Positions 34,973 through 43,847 are shown, counted from the first letter of the stretch. The stretch: DNA of 61,400 bases from Candidatus Methanomethylicaceae archaeon (GCA_026414165.1 JAOAJN010000008.1:1-61400), one strand, 5' to 3'. Numbers and translations: made by a program. The notes: generated from the sequence alone by a model not told the origin.

Positions 34973-35769
34973 TCCTTATCACCCTTAACAACTCTTAAAT
35001 CACATACCATTATAAAAATACCGATTTAAAACTCTTTAAACCAAATCATATAGTGCCCTATACCAAGACCTCCCAAAGTTCAGTAATAACTATGAAATTA
35101 ACGACTACCTGCGCTAGCTTCGACTGGTATCGTTATATCTAGTAGCGCTACTGAGACAAATTACTATAGAAACCTCGCGTTATCTTTACCACTAAAAAAT
35201 TATGCAAGGTGCCAGAAATCGTCAGCTTGAGCAAAAAGACACTCAACATTACAAAACAGAACACTCCGCTCACTCTCGCAATCAATTATAGAGATCTTGC
35301 GATTAACAAAAGGAATAACGCACCCAATTCTAATTTACAAAGACAACGCCTTATCAGTAGTTATAAATTCAGTTATCCTAATTAGATCAAAACGATGTAC
35401 AACCATTTTATCGCCCTTGGGTCATGCACATAAATTTTGCAAGATTGTGAAAAATCTGACATTTAGGACTTACAACAGGTCTAAACACATGCATTATAGT
35501 ATGTGCCTTGATAGCATGTACCGAACGATCTTCAAGCAATAAGCCCAAACTAGCTATTTAGATTAAGGAGAAAACAAGTCCTAAAGTGAACATCAAAGGA
35601 TCCCGATATAGTGGCAAGCTACTCAATTTCGCCCCTCCCCCTCCCTTATTAATGCCTGTTCCATTACTGTGCAAGTGCTTAGAAAACTATGAGAATGCCT
35701 TTCTTTCTAAACCTAAACTCTTTCTTGAAAATAGTTTTATTCCCTTCTGGGAAAGGCACTTTTTAAAAG
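34973..35769. other. 797-bp intergenic region, no supported gene
   Basis: Longest non-coding stretch between the Lsm gene and the TFB-like gene. It contains a 12-base perfect palindrome (AGTAGCGCTACT, 35141-35152), and short open frames without domain or ribosome-site support. The last 150 bases must hold the promoter of the TFB-like gene. Nothing resembling a tRNA or transposon. Confidence 0.4.
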
Positions 35770-35778
35770 GTGTTTAAA

Positions 35779-36756
35779 ATGTCCTCCAAGTGCACTGAAT
35801 GTAGTGGGGTCTTAATCTTTGATGATAGAAGTGGTCTTGTCTGCACCTCTTGCGGCCTCATACATGAAACAGAAGAGTTGATGCCCTCTTGTCCTTCGCC
35901 CTCTAAACAAAGACTAGGTAGCACCATCGCTAAGAAGTTTTATGTCTTTAAGGACGCTGAGGAACGTTCTCTCCCAGAACACCTGCAATTAAAATTTGAT
36001 AGACTCAAAGAACTTCAGGACTCGTTTTATAGGGGCTCATACTTAGACTTATTCCGACTATATAAGGATCTTGAGTATATCGGGGATTTCCTCATATTAT
36101 CTGACGAAGTTTTGGACAGATGTAAGGCGATATTTGAGGACTTTATCTCGAAAGTAAGAAACCCCTACAATAACTACGCCTTGCTCTTGGCAGTCTGCCT
36201 CCTGATCGCGAGCAGGGAGTTGGGGGAGAAGTCCGCCGTAAAGATCTCCGAGCTCGTCGAAGCCTTCAAGATGAGAGGTTACTCCTTCTCCAAGAAGGTT
36301 CTCGTAAGGACTCTGAGCTACGCTTCGAATATTGTCCCTATCACCAAAAAATTTAGATCCTGTGAAGAATATGTTCCTAAGGTCGTCTCAAAACTCCGCA
36401 CCGCCCCTTACATATCCGTTAGGATCAGGGTCGCAGGCATGGATCCTGATGACTACTTCAACATGCTAACCAAGATTTCTAAAGATCTGTTGTCCTCAAT
36501 CTCCCCAATACATCGGTCCGGGAAAAACCCATTTCTATTGGCTGCCTCGGCAGTTTACGTGGCAAGCACCATTTTGTCGGGTCAACCAGGTCAGTGCACA
36601 CTCTTCACAAAGGTCCAGTATTCGAAGGATGTGGGCATCGCTGAGTACACTTTAAGGTGCCACATCCGTACAATATTCGAACCCATTATTGCCGAGAGGC
36701 GCCTAACCATAGCCCCCTCCTTTAATGAGGCTACTATACTGCTACACAGATCCTGA
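35779..36756 (+). CDS. divergent TFB (TFIIB-like) paralogue beside the pilus locus
   Basis: 325 aa from ATG 35779 (GTG 35770 possible). N-terminal zinc ribbon with C-x2-C (KCTECSG) and C-x2-C (CTSCG), a short reader-like linker (RLGSTIAKKF) and two poorly conserved cyclin repeats (about 80-195 with LLLAVCLLIASRELG, and 200-310 with FLLAASAVYVAS). General TFB would keep RLG-S-P-L-T; here the reader loop is truncated and altered. Divergent TFBs can replace or assist the general factor at chosen promoters. It is next to the pilus and HerA genes, so these are the likely targets. Confidence 0.8.
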   Translation: MSSKCTECSGVLIFDDRSGLVCTSCGLIHETEELMPSCPSPSKQRLGSTIAKKFYVFKDAEERSLPEHLQLKFDRLKELQDSFYRGSYLDLFRLYKDLEYIGDFLILSDEVLDRCKAIFEDFISKVRNPYNNYALLLAVCLLIASRELGEKSAVKISELVEAFKMRGYSFSKKVLVRTLSYASNIVPITKKFRSCEEYVPKVVSKLRTAPYISVRIRVAGMDPDDYFNMLTKISKDLLSSISPIHRSGKNPFLLAASAVYVASTILSGQPGQCTLFTKVQYSKDVGIAEYTLRCHIRTIFEPIIAERRLTIAPSFNEATILLHRS

Positions 36757-37207
36757 ACTCCCTGTGCAGCTTGACAAATAACCACTCAAAACGCACCGAG
36801 AGCGCCCCTGAGATGTACTTTCCCGAATGATTCTCATTTCCAAGGAAAGCCATCTGGATCGAGTCGCATGGCTGACCTTTATACTCTTCCATCCGAAGAT
36901 CGTTTATTTCCAATTCCAAGTTTCCTTCATTCTTAAAGAGCTCCTTTACACTGTTAATCCAGCCTGTTAACTTTACTTCAAGTACCTCAGGATCTGCACC
37001 CGCCCCAAGTTCTGGAGCCCATTTTTTCAAGTTATAGCATAAGTCAAGCATTATGTTGTACGAGAACATCTCAAAGTCCTTCATCTTTTCCACAGTCTCC
37101 AGCTCAGCCAAGTGTCTACCTACATTCGCATTGATGAAGACTACACTCTGCAATATCATTAAGGCTATAACTACTTGGCTGGCTGTCAGCATCACTCCCC
37201 TTTGCAT
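36734..37207 (-). CDS. pilin-like membrane protein with large extracellular domain
   Basis: 157 aa from ATG 37207. MQRGVMLTASQVVIALMILQ is a basic leader followed by a hydrophobic helix, resembling archaeal type IV pilin precursors; the rest is a soluble domain with two Cys. The stop region overlaps the 3' end of the TFB-like gene by about 20 bases (convergent). Last gene in a run of four pilin-like genes with overlapping ends. Confidence 0.65.
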   Translation of the reverse strand: MQRGVMLTASQVVIALMILQSVVFINANVGRHLAELETVEKMKDFEMFSYNIMLDLCYNLKKWAPELGAGADPEVLEVKLTGWINSVKELFKNEGNLELEINDLRMEEYKGQPCDSIQMAFLGNENHSGKYISGALSVRFEWLFVKLHREFRICVAV

Positions 37208-37509
37208 ATAAAGTACACCTTCATGCCCCAATCATGACTAAGAAAGAACTTTAAACTACCCTCATGTGGTGGCGTTTCGGCTACAATTAGACCATTTGGC
37301 AACAAACCATTATCAGAAAAATCTGACCATTGAACTCTGCCCAAAAAGAGCTCTTGATAGAATAGCGCCCTTGCCTCCTCCCTTTCAATATAATTCCTCA
37401 TAATTTTTCTATAATCGACACCGTACTGCCCAACAAGGCTGAAAATGGTCAGCACTATGATTAATGCAGCCAACGCGTCTATCAGCGGAATGTTCCCCCT
37501 CAATTCCAT
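37192..37509 (-). CDS. pilin-like membrane protein
   Basis: 105 aa. MELRGNIPLIDALAALIIVL shows the short charged leader plus hydrophobic helix of class III pilin-like proteins; the remainder is a soluble domain ending in CKGE. It overlaps the next gene by 16 bases and follows the upstream gene after three bases. No homologue recognised. Confidence 0.6.
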   Translation of the reverse strand: MELRGNIPLIDALAALIIVLTIFSLVGQYGVDYRKIMRNYIEREEARALFYQELFLGRVQWSDFSDNGLLPNGLIVAETPPHEGSLKFFLSHDWGMKVYFICKGE

Positions 37510-37512
37510 CCC

Positions 37513-37740
37513 TCACTTTGGTGGGGTGTGATTTGCCACCATTGGATATTGATTACCGCTCACCGGGTCAGCAAAGTAATAGTAACCAAAAGCCAAATCC
37601 TCGAATTCCTTACTGAGATCCTGCAGAGCTGCTATCTGACCATACAAAAATTCCACTATTGTAGAGTTCAGCAGTACCACACAGAACAACAGCGGTACTA
37701 TCAGGGCTATTTCTGCCTGTCCTCGATTGAGCCTACCCAT
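37513..37740 (-). CDS. pilin-like small membrane protein
   Basis: 75 aa. MGRLNRGQAEIALIVPLLFC fits the archaeal class III prepilin signature (basic leader, Gly-Gln just before a hydrophobic helix with Glu three residues in), suggesting processing by a prepilin peptidase. Overlaps the upstream gene by 34 bases. Confidence 0.65.
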   Translation of the reverse strand: MGRLNRGQAEIALIVPLLFCVVLLNSTIVEFLYGQIAALQDLSKEFEDLAFGYYYFADPVSGNQYPMVANHTPPK

Positions 37741-37952
37741 TCTTTAAACCCCTCCAAGTCCACATAAACCCCCTGCAAACCTCCATTAAGAGCCTTCTCC
37801 AAAACTCCGCCGCCTTCGTCCTTCATCGACTGGCACAACCATTCAACCTTTGAGATCATTACATAGCCTATCGTCCCTGAGAGAAGCAACCAACCTACGA
37901 GGATGCTCTTGTAAACTATGATTCTAGACGGCATACTCCCAAAATCATCCAC
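37707..37952 (-). CDS. small single-span membrane protein of the pilus locus
   Basis: 81 aa with one hydrophobic helix (ILVGWLLLSGTIGYVMI) near the N-terminus, then a charged helical tail. The start could be ATG 37952 or the internal ATG at 37934. First gene of the four-gene minus-strand cluster. Could be a minor pilin or an assembly factor. Confidence 0.55.
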   Translation of the reverse strand: MDDFGSMPSRIIVYKSILVGWLLLSGTIGYVMISKVEWLCQSMKDEGGGVLEKALNGGLQGVYVDLEGFKEWVGSIEDRQK

Positions 37953-38056
37953 AATTTAAAAACTCAACCTTTTAACTCCGACCATTTATTTGGCACAGAC
38001 TATGTCCGCCTTACAATCAAAATATAAAATTATCAACACAGGGAGGCTTTCTTGTT
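37953..38056. promoter_or_regulatory. divergent promoter region of the pilus locus
   Basis: 104 AT-rich bases separating the minus-strand pilin-like genes from the plus-strand ATPase operon. TATA-like AAATATAAAATTAT near 38018-38031 suits the rightward unit; AATTTAAAAAC near 37951-37962 is close to the leftward start. Confidence 0.4.
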
Positions 38057-39766
38057 TTGAAGATTAAGGCATATAAAACTCCCTACAGAACATTTTCTAT
38101 CGAAACTTTTGAAATACTTCTCTCGGATCCGCCTCCTGAGAATCACTCCGTAATAATTAGCGGCAAGGACTCTTGGTTTTTCCGTCACGACCAAATAACT
38201 ATTATCCTCAAATTCCTTGAGGTCGTGAGGGATCTGATCCAAAAAGAAAGTCTTCCAAGATGCTACACATTTGAAATGATTCGATCCTCTTTGAGACACT
38301 CCCTCCCCTCGCTAATTAAGGCACTTTTGGATATTCCTGGGCGTAGGTGCAGGAGGCTATGGCACTCATGCGATCTGTGTGGGCAGATCTCCTCAAGCAT
38401 TCTGACCCATTTTCTGGACAAAGGCTGCGGGATTAGAGAAATTTTCTCATCCCTCGCACCACAGAGGTTACCAAACTCAAAATTGAATTTTGCCAGTCCC
38501 GCCTACTACCTTTTTCCGTTCTCGGTATACATATTCAGCGAGGGCGATGCGACAACTTACGCACCAATATTAGAGGGGATCGATCTCGTCAACCTCATCA
38601 AGGTCAGGAGTATAGTGAAAAAAATTAAAAATTATGAGAAGAACCATCTTGAAGAGCCCTCCTTGGAGCTCCAGAACATAATTGAATATAGGAAAAAATT
38701 GGCAAGCGAGACCTTCAAACTCGATAAAAAACTCTTAACATATGCGGCATACCTTTCCGTAGGTCTTGCGAAAATACTCCCTCTACTAATCGATGATGAT
38801 ATTAGCGACTTTTATTTCGACAGGGAGGAGACCTTTGCCTACATAGACCATAGGGACTACGGTCGATGCCTCACAACAACATTTTTGGACAGAAAGTCCA
38901 TGAAAAGCCTCCTAACCTTCGTAAGGATATCAGCAGACAGGGCACTGGACCGCTCATCTCCCTCCATAAGGGCGACCATAAAGACCCGCGAGTTCCATAT
39001 AAGAGTCTCCGCCGACATCCCTCCTCTCTCGATGGAAGGTACTTCGCTATGTGTCAGAAAGTTCTTCAAGAAGCCGTTGACCCTAAACAGTTTGATCTCG
39101 AACGCCACCATAACCTACGACGCTGCCCTTTACTGTATGGAACGCATCAGGGAGCGACGGAACTTCACAATATATGGGGAGAGTGGTTCGGGGAAGACAA
39201 CTTTAGCGGTAGCTTTGGATCTACTTACACCCAAAGCTTGGCGAAAGATCTCCATAGAGACGGAGATTTTAGAGAATATCTCTCAGCTCAAGTTTGGTTC
39301 TCATCAAGTTAGGCTTTTGGTCGGGGCGTCGTCTGCTGATGAACGAGATAGTCGAATATCGGTTCTCAACAGCCTTCTCCAAAAGTCTCCTGACTATGTG
39401 TTCTTCGGCGAGGTTCTTTCCAAAGAGGACAGTCTGGCCCTCTTCCAACTGCTTTCTGCAGGAATAAAGTGCATACACACCATTCACGCGGACTCCGCCG
39501 AGTCCCTTCTTCTGCGTTGGGTCTACCAGCACCAGATCCCCGTCCAACTCCTCGGAGAGCTAAATGTCCTCATACATATGCGGAAGTTTGTCAAGGGTGG
39601 ACGGCTTTTCAGAAGGATCAATAGGATCTCCGAAGTCTCCATATCTGATCCTAACGATCTACCCAAAGTCGTGGACATATTCCTATGGGACGAAGCCTCC
39701 GAGAGGCTCCTGCCAGTCTTTAAAAAGATTTGCGGAGGTAGAGCTCTTGAAGACGAATCCCCTTAA
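38057..39766 (+). CDS. type IV pilus/archaellum-like secretion ATPase (GspE/TadA superfamily)
   Basis: 569 aa, TTG start. The N-terminal half is unusual and contains a Cys/His cluster (CRRLWHSCDLCG near residue 100). The ATPase core has Walker A GESGSGKTT near residue 373, an Asp-box-like region, Walker B-like DYVFFGEVLSKED near residue 447 and the His box CIHTIHADSAESL. The normal GEVRG/GE-x-R-D arginine is Leu-Ser here. Such ATPases drive polymerisation of pilins through the TadC-type membrane protein; here both TadC halves follow directly. Confidence 0.85.
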   Translation: MKIKAYKTPYRTFSIETFEILLSDPPPENHSVIISGKDSWFFRHDQITIILKFLEVVRDLIQKESLPRCYTFEMIRSSLRHSLPSLIKALLDIPGRRCRRLWHSCDLCGQISSSILTHFLDKGCGIREIFSSLAPQRLPNSKLNFASPAYYLFPFSVYIFSEGDATTYAPILEGIDLVNLIKVRSIVKKIKNYEKNHLEEPSLELQNIIEYRKKLASETFKLDKKLLTYAAYLSVGLAKILPLLIDDDISDFYFDREETFAYIDHRDYGRCLTTTFLDRKSMKSLLTFVRISADRALDRSSPSIRATIKTREFHIRVSADIPPLSMEGTSLCVRKFFKKPLTLNSLISNATITYDAALYCMERIRERRNFTIYGESGSGKTTLAVALDLLTPKAWRKISIETEILENISQLKFGSHQVRLLVGASSADERDSRISVLNSLLQKSPDYVFFGEVLSKEDSLALFQLLSAGIKCIHTIHADSAESLLLRWVYQHQIPVQLLGELNVLIHMRKFVKGGRLFRRINRISEVSISDPNDLPKVVDIFLWDEASERLLPVFKKICGGRALEDESP

Positions 39767-40391
39767 AATATTGGCACTTTTCTTAACTTTAACCGCCTCA
39801 CTTGTCGTGTTTTTATACACTTACAATATGGCAATATCTGCGATCATAGTTGCAGTCCTTTTCCTCCTTCTCTTCTATCTGTTCTATGTTAGGTGCGGTC
39901 GAAAGTTCACTACATATGAACTCATTCTCTTTACGCATACTATGGAACTCTTTGTAGCCGTCTACACCCTGAGCGGCTCTATAAAACAATCCATTCAGTA
40001 CCTATGCCGAAGAGAATACCCGTTCTCAGAGCGCTTCAGGGCGGCTCTCCTCAGGATCAGGAACGGCTCAGATCTGACAGAGTCGCTAAGGTGGGTGTTC
40101 AGGGGAAACGCTCGGTATAATGAGTGGTTTACATCATTGGCTAGTGGCTCGATCAGCGATGCCCAGGATCTATTCTCAATGTGGGAAAGTAGTGCGGAAG
40201 AGGCTATACTGAAAGTTGACGATCTTCTTTCATTCGTTATAGTATTCTCCACACTCTTGCCCGTGGTAATCGTCATAATGCTAATGGTCTTCGGTGCAAA
40301 ACCGCCTTTTCTTTATCTACTGGTCATTTTCCAAATACTGCTATTTCAGGGGGTATACCGTTGGATAAGAGATCTGTTCTCTTTATTATAA
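39747..40391 (+). CDS. TadC-type pilus assembly membrane protein, first half
   Basis: 214 aa from TTG 39747, placed by the strong ribosome site GGAGGT at 39734-39739; overlaps the ATPase end by 20 bases. Two hydrophobic helices at the N-terminus, a cytoplasmic helical T2SSF-like domain (YELILFTHTMELFVAVYTLS) and two C-terminal membrane helices. Length is half of a full archaeal TadC/FlaJ; the next gene supplies the other half. Confidence 0.7.
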   Translation: MKTNPLKILALFLTLTASLVVFLYTYNMAISAIIVAVLFLLLFYLFYVRCGRKFTTYELILFTHTMELFVAVYTLSGSIKQSIQYLCRREYPFSERFRAALLRIRNGSDLTESLRWVFRGNARYNEWFTSLASGSISDAQDLFSMWESSAEEAILKVDDLLSFVIVFSTLLPVVIVIMLMVFGAKPPFLYLLVIFQILLFQGVYRWIRDLFSLL

Positions 40392-41281
40392 TGAGACCTA
40401 ACCCGCTCGGGACGATCCTAACGGTGGCGCTGATCTTAACAATCCAAAGTCACTACGAATACTTGCAGACGATTGCTTTGGGCACGGCATACTTCCTCCT
40501 CCTTAACAGCACTTTTAACCTCGAAAAGGTAAACCTCAGAGAGAAGGAGATATTGACGTCGTCATTCTTACTCTCCTTCGCGAAAGCCCTGCGAAGATCC
40601 TCTCCGGAGACTGCCTTTATGAGGGCACTGTCCTCAGAAACAATATTAGAATCGAGATCAGAAATTTTACCGAAATCAGGCTCAGAATCAAGATCAAATT
40701 TAAGGTCATGCTCAGAATCAAAATTAGAATCAAAAACAAACTTTAATACTCCACAACTGGTGAGCCTAATTGGAAGGATAAGGAACGGTGTGCCACTCTC
40801 TGAGGCGTTGAAGCGGATAAAAGGCATGAATGATACGGGCTCTCTTTTACCCTATCTGCTCTCTGACCTCCTATCATTTAGCTCCGAAGAGGCGTCAAAG
40901 AGAATTCGCAACTATGCGAGGTATCGCAAAGAAAAGGAAAAGATAAAGTCTGCACTATCTGTGAAGTTGGCGGTCGTCTCCCTAAGATTCAGGGTGTTAA
41001 GCCTCATCTGCTCGTCATCATTGGCGGTCATCGCCTTTGCCTCCCCGATCCTTTATTCCATAGCAGGTCTGAATTGGATAGGGACCTCCTTAGGCGCCTA
41101 CAAGGCATTATCATTCGACAACGAAATCATTGCTCCATGCCTTTCATCAGTGATCTTCTCAACATATGCCTACTCTAAGCTCCTGCCCGATGTGAATGGA
41201 CTCAAGCTCTCAATAGCATCTGCCCTCGTATTTTTGGCTACCGAAGTTGCTCTGCTCCTCATCATCGGTTGGCGCATTTAA
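40391..41281 (+). CDS. TadC-type pilus assembly membrane protein, second half, with repetitive insert
   Basis: 296 aa from ATG 40391, which overlaps the preceding stop (TAATG). Two membrane helices, then a helical cytoplasmic part (REKEILTSSFLLSFAKALRR) interrupted near residues 85-125 by a Ser/Glu/Lys-rich insert encoded by degenerate GAATCA-like repeats (40620-40745), then a second T2SSF-like stretch and three membrane helices. The pair of proteins replaces the single FlaJ/TadC of other systems. Confidence 0.65.
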   Translation: MRPNPLGTILTVALILTIQSHYEYLQTIALGTAYFLLLNSTFNLEKVNLREKEILTSSFLLSFAKALRRSSPETAFMRALSSETILESRSEILPKSGSESRSNLRSCSESKLESKTNFNTPQLVSLIGRIRNGVPLSEALKRIKGMNDTGSLLPYLLSDLLSFSSEEASKRIRNYARYRKEKEKIKSALSVKLAVVSLRFRVLSLICSSSLAVIAFASPILYSIAGLNWIGTSLGAYKALSFDNEIIAPCLSSVIFSTYAYSKLLPDVNGLKLSIASALVFLATEVALLLIIGWRI

Positions 41282-41309
41282 ATACCGTCCATTTATTTCC
41301 GGGTGAAAA

Positions 41310-41525
41310 ATGAAACGAAAGAGCATTAGGGGGTCCCCTCTTGTAGAGGAGGGGCTGCTTCTTGGTTTATCTATAATCACCCTGACCGTAGTTCTCTCAA
41401 TCATAGTGGGCTTACTCTCCGGCGTAAAAGATACCTTTGACCTTTCAATATTTAGGGGTGAGGAGTTCATGAGCCAGCTCCAGCAATCTATACAGAGAAT
41501 ATTACAGTACTTTAGGATAGGGTGA
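41310..41525 (+). CDS. pilin-like small membrane protein in the ATPase operon
   Basis: 71 aa. MKRKSIRGSPLVEEGLLLGL followed by a hydrophobic helix (ITLTVVLSIIVGLLSG): short basic leader, Gly, a Glu inside the helix start, all typical for class III prepilins. Then an amphipathic tail. Its stop overlaps the HerA-like start (GTGA). Confidence 0.65.
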   Translation: MKRKSIRGSPLVEEGLLLGLSIITLTVVLSIIVGLLSGVKDTFDLSIFRGEEFMSQLQQSIQRILQYFRIG

Positions 41526-43321
41526 AGATGCCTATCCTCCCTTCCCTACTCTTACTGTTGATAATACTGATTTTTCTTTATGATTTCTTGGACTCTAAAG
41601 TTTTGATTACTGTTGTATGCTCCTCCATTCTGGGCATTGCTGTTGTGGCTCTAAGGTCTCACACTATCGCTCCTCTAAGGGCGCTGAGCATAAAGAGGCA
41701 CTTGATAAATGTAAACAATAGAGATAGTTGCACTGCCTCGGCGATAGTGCTTACCTCACCTTCAGACGATGGCTGGAATGGAAGTAAGCTCAGTTACGAG
41801 CGCCTCTCAAACTTTTCTGAGACTTTGGCATCGCTGGGAGTGCCCGTGGCATATGTGTCTTTTTTCTACCCGTCTAACACATTCGGCTCCCGGGGACCTT
41901 CAATAAGCCGTGCCTTCCTTATGGTCTGGTCCAACGGAAAAGAGAGGGGCAATCGTCGCCCCGCCGATTATATGTCTCAACTGGAGGGCATTTGCGAGAT
42001 CGCCCTCCCAGGTGTAAACGCAAAGAAGATGAATGATCGTGATCTTTCCTGCCTCCTAAACTACCCCCTTCATATCGCGGTGACCAAACTTGTAAAACCA
42101 TTAGATCACATAAAGAATCGTGTAGAACCGGCACCCCTCTTACCTCCCCCTCAGTCCAAAGATCCTTCTGATGTTTTTCCTTTCCCTGAACCCGATGCCA
42201 TAAGTGGCGACGGTCCTCTCTTGGGAATGGTTCAGTCTAATGGTAAGGATGTTGCCCCACTCGCATTATACTTGAAAGACATACAGCGCCACGTCTCAAT
42301 ATTTGGGACAACAGGTAGTGGGAAGTCTACGACCGCGATCTCATTGGCGCTCCGCCTCTTTTCTATGGGCATCTCCATCCTGATCTTAGACTGGCATGGC
42401 GAGCACACGAGGGTAGTCAGGGCCGCAGGTGGAAAGGTCTACTCCCCAGGGTCAGCAGAAAATGGTCTGACAATCAATCCCATGTATTGCCCAAATATGA
42501 AGGAAATGGACTTTCAAATAGAGTTTGTCACCGACATATTCTCGCAGATCTTCCAGTTTACGCCTCCTCAGGCGTATATGTTTCGAGAGGCACTAAGGTC
42601 CTCGCTTAAACTGAAGGCAAACCCGGCGATATCTGATTTGATAAGGGAACTCTCTCTCATTCCCATACGTTCGAGTTGGGATCATGAGACCCGGATGGCC
42701 CTGATGAGGCGGCTTAAGATATTTACTGAGGGCACTTGTGGCATGGCTCTCGACGGAAAAGACTCCTTCTTCAGGGAAGAGATCTTCAGGGGTCTGGTTT
42801 CTATAGATCTTAGCAATCTAAAGGACGTGAATAGCCGCACCATTTTCTCCAACTTTGTCCTGAAGATCGTCTACGACCATGCAGTGAACAATGAAGCCCA
42901 AGAGCGACTTAAGCACGTTTTGATAATAGAGGAGGCTCAGAACATCATACCTCCTAGGAGGCCAGATGCGCCCAGAACAGTGGGCGAGCGAATACTTGGA
43001 GAGCTTCGGAAGTTCGGCGAGGGGGTTGTGGTTATTTCACAGTTCCCATCGTCTATATCCAACGAAGTCATAAAGAATACCTCCATAAGGATAATCCATA
43101 CCGTAAGGTCCGGCGAGGACTTGGAGGTTCTTGTCAACTCCATGTCATTGGACGATCGGCAGAGGGAGGCACTAACCCTCCTTTCCACGGGCGAGGCTGT
43201 TGTGAACCTCCCCTACAGATCATCCAACCTCCTCGTAAAGATCTCACCTGACCCTATACTCTCTGACTTTGATTCTAAGACAGTAGCTCCATTATCTTAC
43301 CTTCCCTCTCCAGCGTCTTGA
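41522..43321 (+). CDS. membrane-anchored HerA/VirB4-like (CedB-like) DNA-translocating ATPase
   Basis: 599 aa. Two N-terminal hydrophobic helices (SLLLLLIILIFLYDFLD, ITVVCSSILGIAVVAL) anchor it. Walker A IFGTTGSGKSTTA near residue 262 is followed by LILDWHGEHTRVVRAAGG; Walker B LIIEEAQNIIPPRR near residue 468 and a downstream Arg-rich HTVRSGEDLEVL complete the HerA/DUF87 core. The DWHGE motif is typical for HerA/VirB4. Membrane anchoring plus pilus context recalls CedB, the ATPase for DNA import in Crenarchaeota. Start GTG overlaps the pilin-like stop; it converges with the AK6-like gene (47-base overlap). Confidence 0.85.
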   Translation: MKMPILPSLLLLLIILIFLYDFLDSKVLITVVCSSILGIAVVALRSHTIAPLRALSIKRHLINVNNRDSCTASAIVLTSPSDDGWNGSKLSYERLSNFSETLASLGVPVAYVSFFYPSNTFGSRGPSISRAFLMVWSNGKERGNRRPADYMSQLEGICEIALPGVNAKKMNDRDLSCLLNYPLHIAVTKLVKPLDHIKNRVEPAPLLPPPQSKDPSDVFPFPEPDAISGDGPLLGMVQSNGKDVAPLALYLKDIQRHVSIFGTTGSGKSTTAISLALRLFSMGISILILDWHGEHTRVVRAAGGKVYSPGSAENGLTINPMYCPNMKEMDFQIEFVTDIFSQIFQFTPPQAYMFREALRSSLKLKANPAISDLIRELSLIPIRSSWDHETRMALMRRLKIFTEGTCGMALDGKDSFFREEIFRGLVSIDLSNLKDVNSRTIFSNFVLKIVYDHAVNNEAQERLKHVLIIEEAQNIIPPRRPDAPRTVGERILGELRKFGEGVVVISQFPSSISNEVIKNTSIRIIHTVRSGEDLEVLVNSMSLDDRQREALTLLSTGEAVVNLPYRSSNLLVKISPDPILSDFDSKTVAPLSYLPSPAS

Positions 43322-43847
43322 TCCAGTTTATACTGCCCGCTCTCTTGCCCTTCCCCTCTTTTACTACATTCAAGACCTCTTCAATAACGGCATTTACATC
43401 GCCACTGGTACTATCCACTTCGAATACTCTATCTTCACCAAACTCCTCCACCGCCTTAATGAGGCAGTAGTCCAGAAGCTCAGCTTGGGCATTCTCCTTT
43501 ACCTTCTCCTTTTTGTATCCCTTCTTCTTCAGCCTTTCCATCAGAACCAAAGGGTTAGTCCTGAGGACTATGGCGCACCTTACGTACTCTTCTGGGACCA
43601 AATCTCCCCAATGCCCCTCTATTACGAATCCTACCCCCTCCCCTAGAATCTCATATAGTTTTTCCCTGATCTTTTCTTCCTTTATTCTCCATGTGTCCCT
43701 TTTGGCATCATAGTCTCCAATCCCACCGATCTCTTCTGCCAACTTGTTCAGATCTAACAATTTGAAACCTAGGATTTCTGCTAGTTTTTTCGCAATAGTG
43801 GTCTTTCCCACACCTGGCGTGCCAGTTATAACAATCGAATTCTTAAT
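43275..43847 (-). CDS. AK6/Fap7-like adenylate kinase, start codon non-canonical
   Basis: P-loop NMP kinase, about 190 aa. Walker A GTPGVGKTT at the N-terminus, GHWGDL after FVIEG (the NMP-binding part) and LRTNPLVLMERLKKKGY (LID/base) identify the AK6/Fap7-type group that helps 18S/16S rRNA maturation. The only canonical start in frame lies inside the P-loop (43811); the sequence IKNSIVIT before it must belong to the protein, so ATT at 43847, or an ATG at 43854 displaced by a single extra T, is the real start. Confidence 0.8.
   Translation of the reverse strand: MKNSIVITGTPGVGKTTIAKKLAEILGFKLLDLNKLAEEIGGIGDYDAKRDTWRIKEEKIREKLYEILGEGVGFVIEGHWGDLVPEEYVRCAIVLRTNPLVLMERLKKKGYKKEKVKENAQAELLDYCLIKAVEEFGEDRVFEVDSTSGDVNAVIEEVLNVVKEGKGKRAGSINWIKTLEREGKIMELLS

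Noticed and set aside
35297-35777. Two short plus-strand frames upstream of the TFB-like gene
   Set aside because: No recognisable features; the second overlaps the TFB-like start in a different frame.
40391-41281. TTG at 40361 as start of the second TadC half
   Set aside because: It would overlap the previous gene by 31 bases without a ribosome site, while ATG 40391 gives the usual TAATG coupling.
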